A DNA stretch of 6,774 nt from a bacterium (lineage in GTDB: Bacteria > Eremiobacterota > Eremiobacteria > Baltobacterales > Baltobacteraceae), in NCBI GenBank assembly GCA_021782295.1, contig JAJXVC010000104.1:1-6774 (forward strand). Direction: 5' to 3'. Numbering within the stretch: position 1 is the stretch's first letter; the number at the start of each line of letters is the position of its first letter. The notes beneath the pieces are model-generated. The model saw only the letters and a list, made by a program, of their open reading frames with translations, ran no database searches and was not told where the DNA came from. Both the position numbers and the translations under genes were made by a program. Shown one piece after another: positions 4,647 to 6,774 of the stretch.

Positions 4647-6774
4647 CTATGCGTCGACGACCGTCACGAGATGGGTCGAGCGATCTTCGCGAGCGATCGG
4701 AAGAATGAGGTCGCGCACGGCGTTCCGCAACAGCGGCCCGGATTCGGCGAGCAGGGCGATGCGAAAGCGCCAGCGGTCGTTCAATCTCGCGATCGGATAG
4801 GGCGCCGGCCCGCGCACGTCGATGCGCGTGCGTTCGCGCAGAACCGTTGCGTAATGCGTCGCAAGCGCGTGCGTGCGCTCGCGGTCGAGCCCGATCACGC
4901 CTAAATACAGCATGCGGCGCGCCGGCGGGAAGCCGAGCTCCTCACGTTCGCGCAGTCCTTCGTCGACGAAGCGTTGCGCATCTCCATCGGCGAGCGCGGC
5001 GATCGCGGGATGTTCCGGAGAGTAGGTCTGAACGATCGCCTCACCGGCTTGCGCGCGACCGCTGCGCCCGCAAACCTGCACGAGCATTTGGTACGTCCGC
5101 TCGGCGGCGCGAAAATCGGGTGCGTGGAGCCCGAGATCGGCCGCGACGACGCCGACGAGCGTGACGCGCTCGAAATCGTGCCCTTTGGCAATCATCTGCG
5201 TTCCGACCAGCACATCGCCCTCGGCGATGAAGCGGTCGATGATCCGCGCGTGTTCGCCGATGCGCGTGGTGGAGTCGCTATCCATGCGCAGCACGCGCGC
5301 TTTCGGAAAGAGCCGCTCAACCTCTTCGACGACGCGCTGCGTTCCGACCCCGAATTCGCCCAACGCATCGGCTCCGCACTGCGGGCAGCGCTCGGGAATC
5401 GCGCTGTGAAAATCGCAGTAGTGGCAGCGCAATAAACCGTCCTGGCGATGAACGGTGAGCGTCACGCTGCAATGCGGACACTCCGGCGCCTTCCCGCAAC
5501 TGCGACAGAGCCAGGCGCGCGCGCTGCCGCGACGGTTCACGAAAAGCAGGCTCTTTTCGCCGCGCTCGAGCCGTTCGGCGAGCGCTTCGACCAGCGGCGC
5601 ACTGAAAAGCCGACGCTCGCCGCTGCGAAACGCCGATGCGAGATCGACGATGCGCACCGTGGGCATCGGTTGATCGGTTGCGCGCGTTGCGAGCCGGATC
5701 TCTTCGAGTTGCCCGGCGCGGACGGCGGCGAAACTTTCGAACGACGGCGTCGCGCTGCCCAAGATCAGCAAACCGTCGGCTAGACGCATCCGCTCGCGTG
5801 CGACCGTGAGGGCCGAATAGCGCGGCGATGAATCCTGCCGGTACGACGCATCGTGCGATTCGTCGACGATTACCACGCGCACGTCGGGCAGCGGGGCAAA
5901 GACCGCGCTGCGTGCCCCGACGACGACGTCGATCTCTCCGCGCGCGCAGGCCTGCCATGCGTCGTAGCGCTCGCGTTCGGAGAGCGCGGAGTGCAACACC
6001 GCCAGCCGCGTGCCGAAGCGCTCTTCGAAGCGGCGCGCCGTCTGCGGCGTCAGCGCGATCTCCGGCACCAACACGATCGCGCGGCCGCCCGCGGCGAGCA
6101 CGCGTTGCACGAGATCGAGATAGAGAAAAGTCTTGCCGCTCCCGGTGACGCCGTGCAGCAATACCGATGCGAATTTCCCGGCCTGCTGCAGTTCGGCGAG
6201 CCGATCGATCGCGCGGCGTTGCTCGGCAGTCGGCGGAAATGCCGCAGCGGCGACCGGTGCGTGTGCCTCGCGCGGTTCGGGCGCGCGCTCTTCTTCAGCG
6301 ATCGCTCCGGCGGCGATCGCGCGTGCGATCGTTACCCGCGAATAGCCGGCAAGCAGCGCATCGGCAAACGGCATCCCCGGCTGCGCGCGCACTAATGCCG
6401 CTAACGCCGCCGCCTTCGCACCGCGCACTTTACTTTCGCCCGGAACCAAAACACGGACGCGATAGGGTACGTACGCGGGTTCGACGTTACGCCGTTCGCG
6501 CACGAGCGCTCGATCGCGTACCAATGCCGTAATCTCCGCAAGTAATTCGCTGCGCGTGCCGACGCGGCGCGCCGCCGGGTGGCGCAACAGGCTCTCCGGC
6601 GAGGTGCCTTCGGGGAAATCATCGCGCATCACCGCGAGCAGCGCTTCGCCGCGTTCGCGCGCGATCTCGCGCGTCCGCTCGCCGAGCACGAGCCGCTCCT
6701 CGACGTGCGGCAGCGCGCTGGTAAGCACGACGCAGCGCAGCGCTTCACCGAGCGTCGAGAGATCGTGGCGGGCA
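4647..6774 (-). CDS. priA: Primosomal protein N' (PriA) replication-restart helicase, N-terminus cut off
   Basis: 708 residues are visible, reading leftward to a TAG at 4647-4649. The frame stays open through the right edge; the first visible residues (DLSTLGEALR) match the 'PLGEVLR' end of the N-terminal 3'-DNA-binding domain, so roughly 80-100 residues are missing. In visible numbering: winged-helix-like region to about 175; Walker A GVTGSGKT at 208-215; Walker B DESH at 304-307; GSATPSFES near 339-347; eight zinc-binding Cys in four CxxC pairs at 423/426, 432/435, 450/453, 463/466; helicase motifs GTQMIAKGHDF at 524-534 and QVCGRSGR at 566-573; and the C-terminal domain with GPAPYPIARLNDRWRFRI near 655-672. 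PriA recognises abandoned replication forks, unwinds DNA 3' to 5' and loads DnaB through the primosome. All catalytic parts are present. The usual family motif is DEEH, so the Ser at the third position is unusual. The gene converges on thrE with a 4-base gap. Confidence 0.97.
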   Translation of the reverse strand, partial: ARHDLSTLGEALRCVVLTSALPHVEERLVLGERTREIARERGEALLAVMRDDFPEGTSPESLLRHPAARRVGTRSELLAEITALVRDRALVRERRNVEPAYVPYRVRVLVPGESKVRGAKAAALAALVRAQPGMPFADALLAGYSRVTIARAIAAGAIAEEERAPEPREAHAPVAAAAFPPTAEQRRAIDRLAELQQAGKFASVLLHGVTGSGKTFLYLDLVQRVLAAGGRAIVLVPEIALTPQTARRFEERFGTRLAVLHSALSERERYDAWQACARGEIDVVVGARSAVFAPLPDVRVVIVDESHDASYRQDSSPRYSALTVARERMRLADGLLILGSATPSFESFAAVRAGQLEEIRLATRATDQPMPTVRIVDLASAFRSGERRLFSAPLVEALAERLERGEKSLLFVNRRGSARAWLCRSCGKAPECPHCSVTLTVHRQDGLLRCHYCDFHSAIPERCPQCGADALGEFGVGTQRVVEEVERLFPKARVLRMDSDSTTRIGEHARIIDRFIAEGDVLVGTQMIAKGHDFERVTLVGVVAADLGLHAPDFRAAERTYQMLVQVCGRSGRAQAGEAIVQTYSPEHPAIAALADGDAQRFVDEGLREREELGFPPARRMLYLGVIGLDRERTHALATHYATVLRERTRIDVRGPAPYPIARLNDRWRFRIALLAESGPLLRNAVRDLILPIAREDRSTHLVTVVDA

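Noticed and set aside
4120..4800. Plus-strand open frame of 226 codons crossing from thrE into priA
   Set aside because: It runs out of frame through thrE and then opposite priA; the translation is Arg/Ser-rich shadow sequence.
5853..6395. Plus-strand open frame of 180 codons opposite the priA helicase domain
   Set aside because: It is antisense to the conserved Walker A and B coding region of priA and has no family features.
6726..6728. GTG as the start of priA
   Set aside because: The frame stays open to the window edge, and the 15 upstream codons encode the conserved PriA 'LGEALR' segment, so the true start is outside.

Overview
The window is GC-rich bacterial chromosome with a compact housekeeping layout. 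It shows five protein-coding genes: the tail of the ribosome-assembly GTPase gene rsgA (+), a large predicted lipoprotein of unknown function (+), rpsT for ribosomal protein S20 (+), a two-domain threonine/serine exporter of the ThrE family (+), and, convergent to these, most of priA (-), which runs off the right edge. No rRNA, tRNA, CRISPR array, insertion sequence or phage gene was seen. The high GC, the GTG/TTG starts and the style of the lipoprotein (a lipobox followed by a glycine run, then Ser/Thr/Pro-rich beta domains) remind me of Candidatus Eremiobacterota (WPS-2) genomes. That placement comes from memory of protein style and is only an inference.

Layout: rsgA ends at 112. A gap of 629 bases (113-741) holds no convincing gene. 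It is much more AT-rich than the rest and contains several short dyad symmetries. The lipoprotein gene (742-2814) starts at a TTG behind a good ribosome binding site. A gap of 187 bases (2815-3001) holds a very stable hairpin that closes the lipoprotein transcript, then a likely extended -10 promoter and a ribosome binding site for rpsT. rpsT (3002-3340) and thrE (3362-4642) are 21 bases apart with no terminator between them and are probably co-transcribed. thrE and priA converge with only 4 bases between their stop codons.

Functionally, rsgA and rpsT both concern the 30S ribosomal subunit, priA restarts stalled replication forks, and thrE exports amino acids. These look like ordinary chromosomal neighbours rather than one pathway. 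The least understood material is the lipoprotein and the AT-rich gap before it. I did not find a convincing new multi-gene system. The points most worth checking are the lipoprotein's uncharacterised C-terminal region, the 24-base dyad at 371-394, the Lys/Ala-rich extension on S20, and a DESH Walker B variant in PriA.
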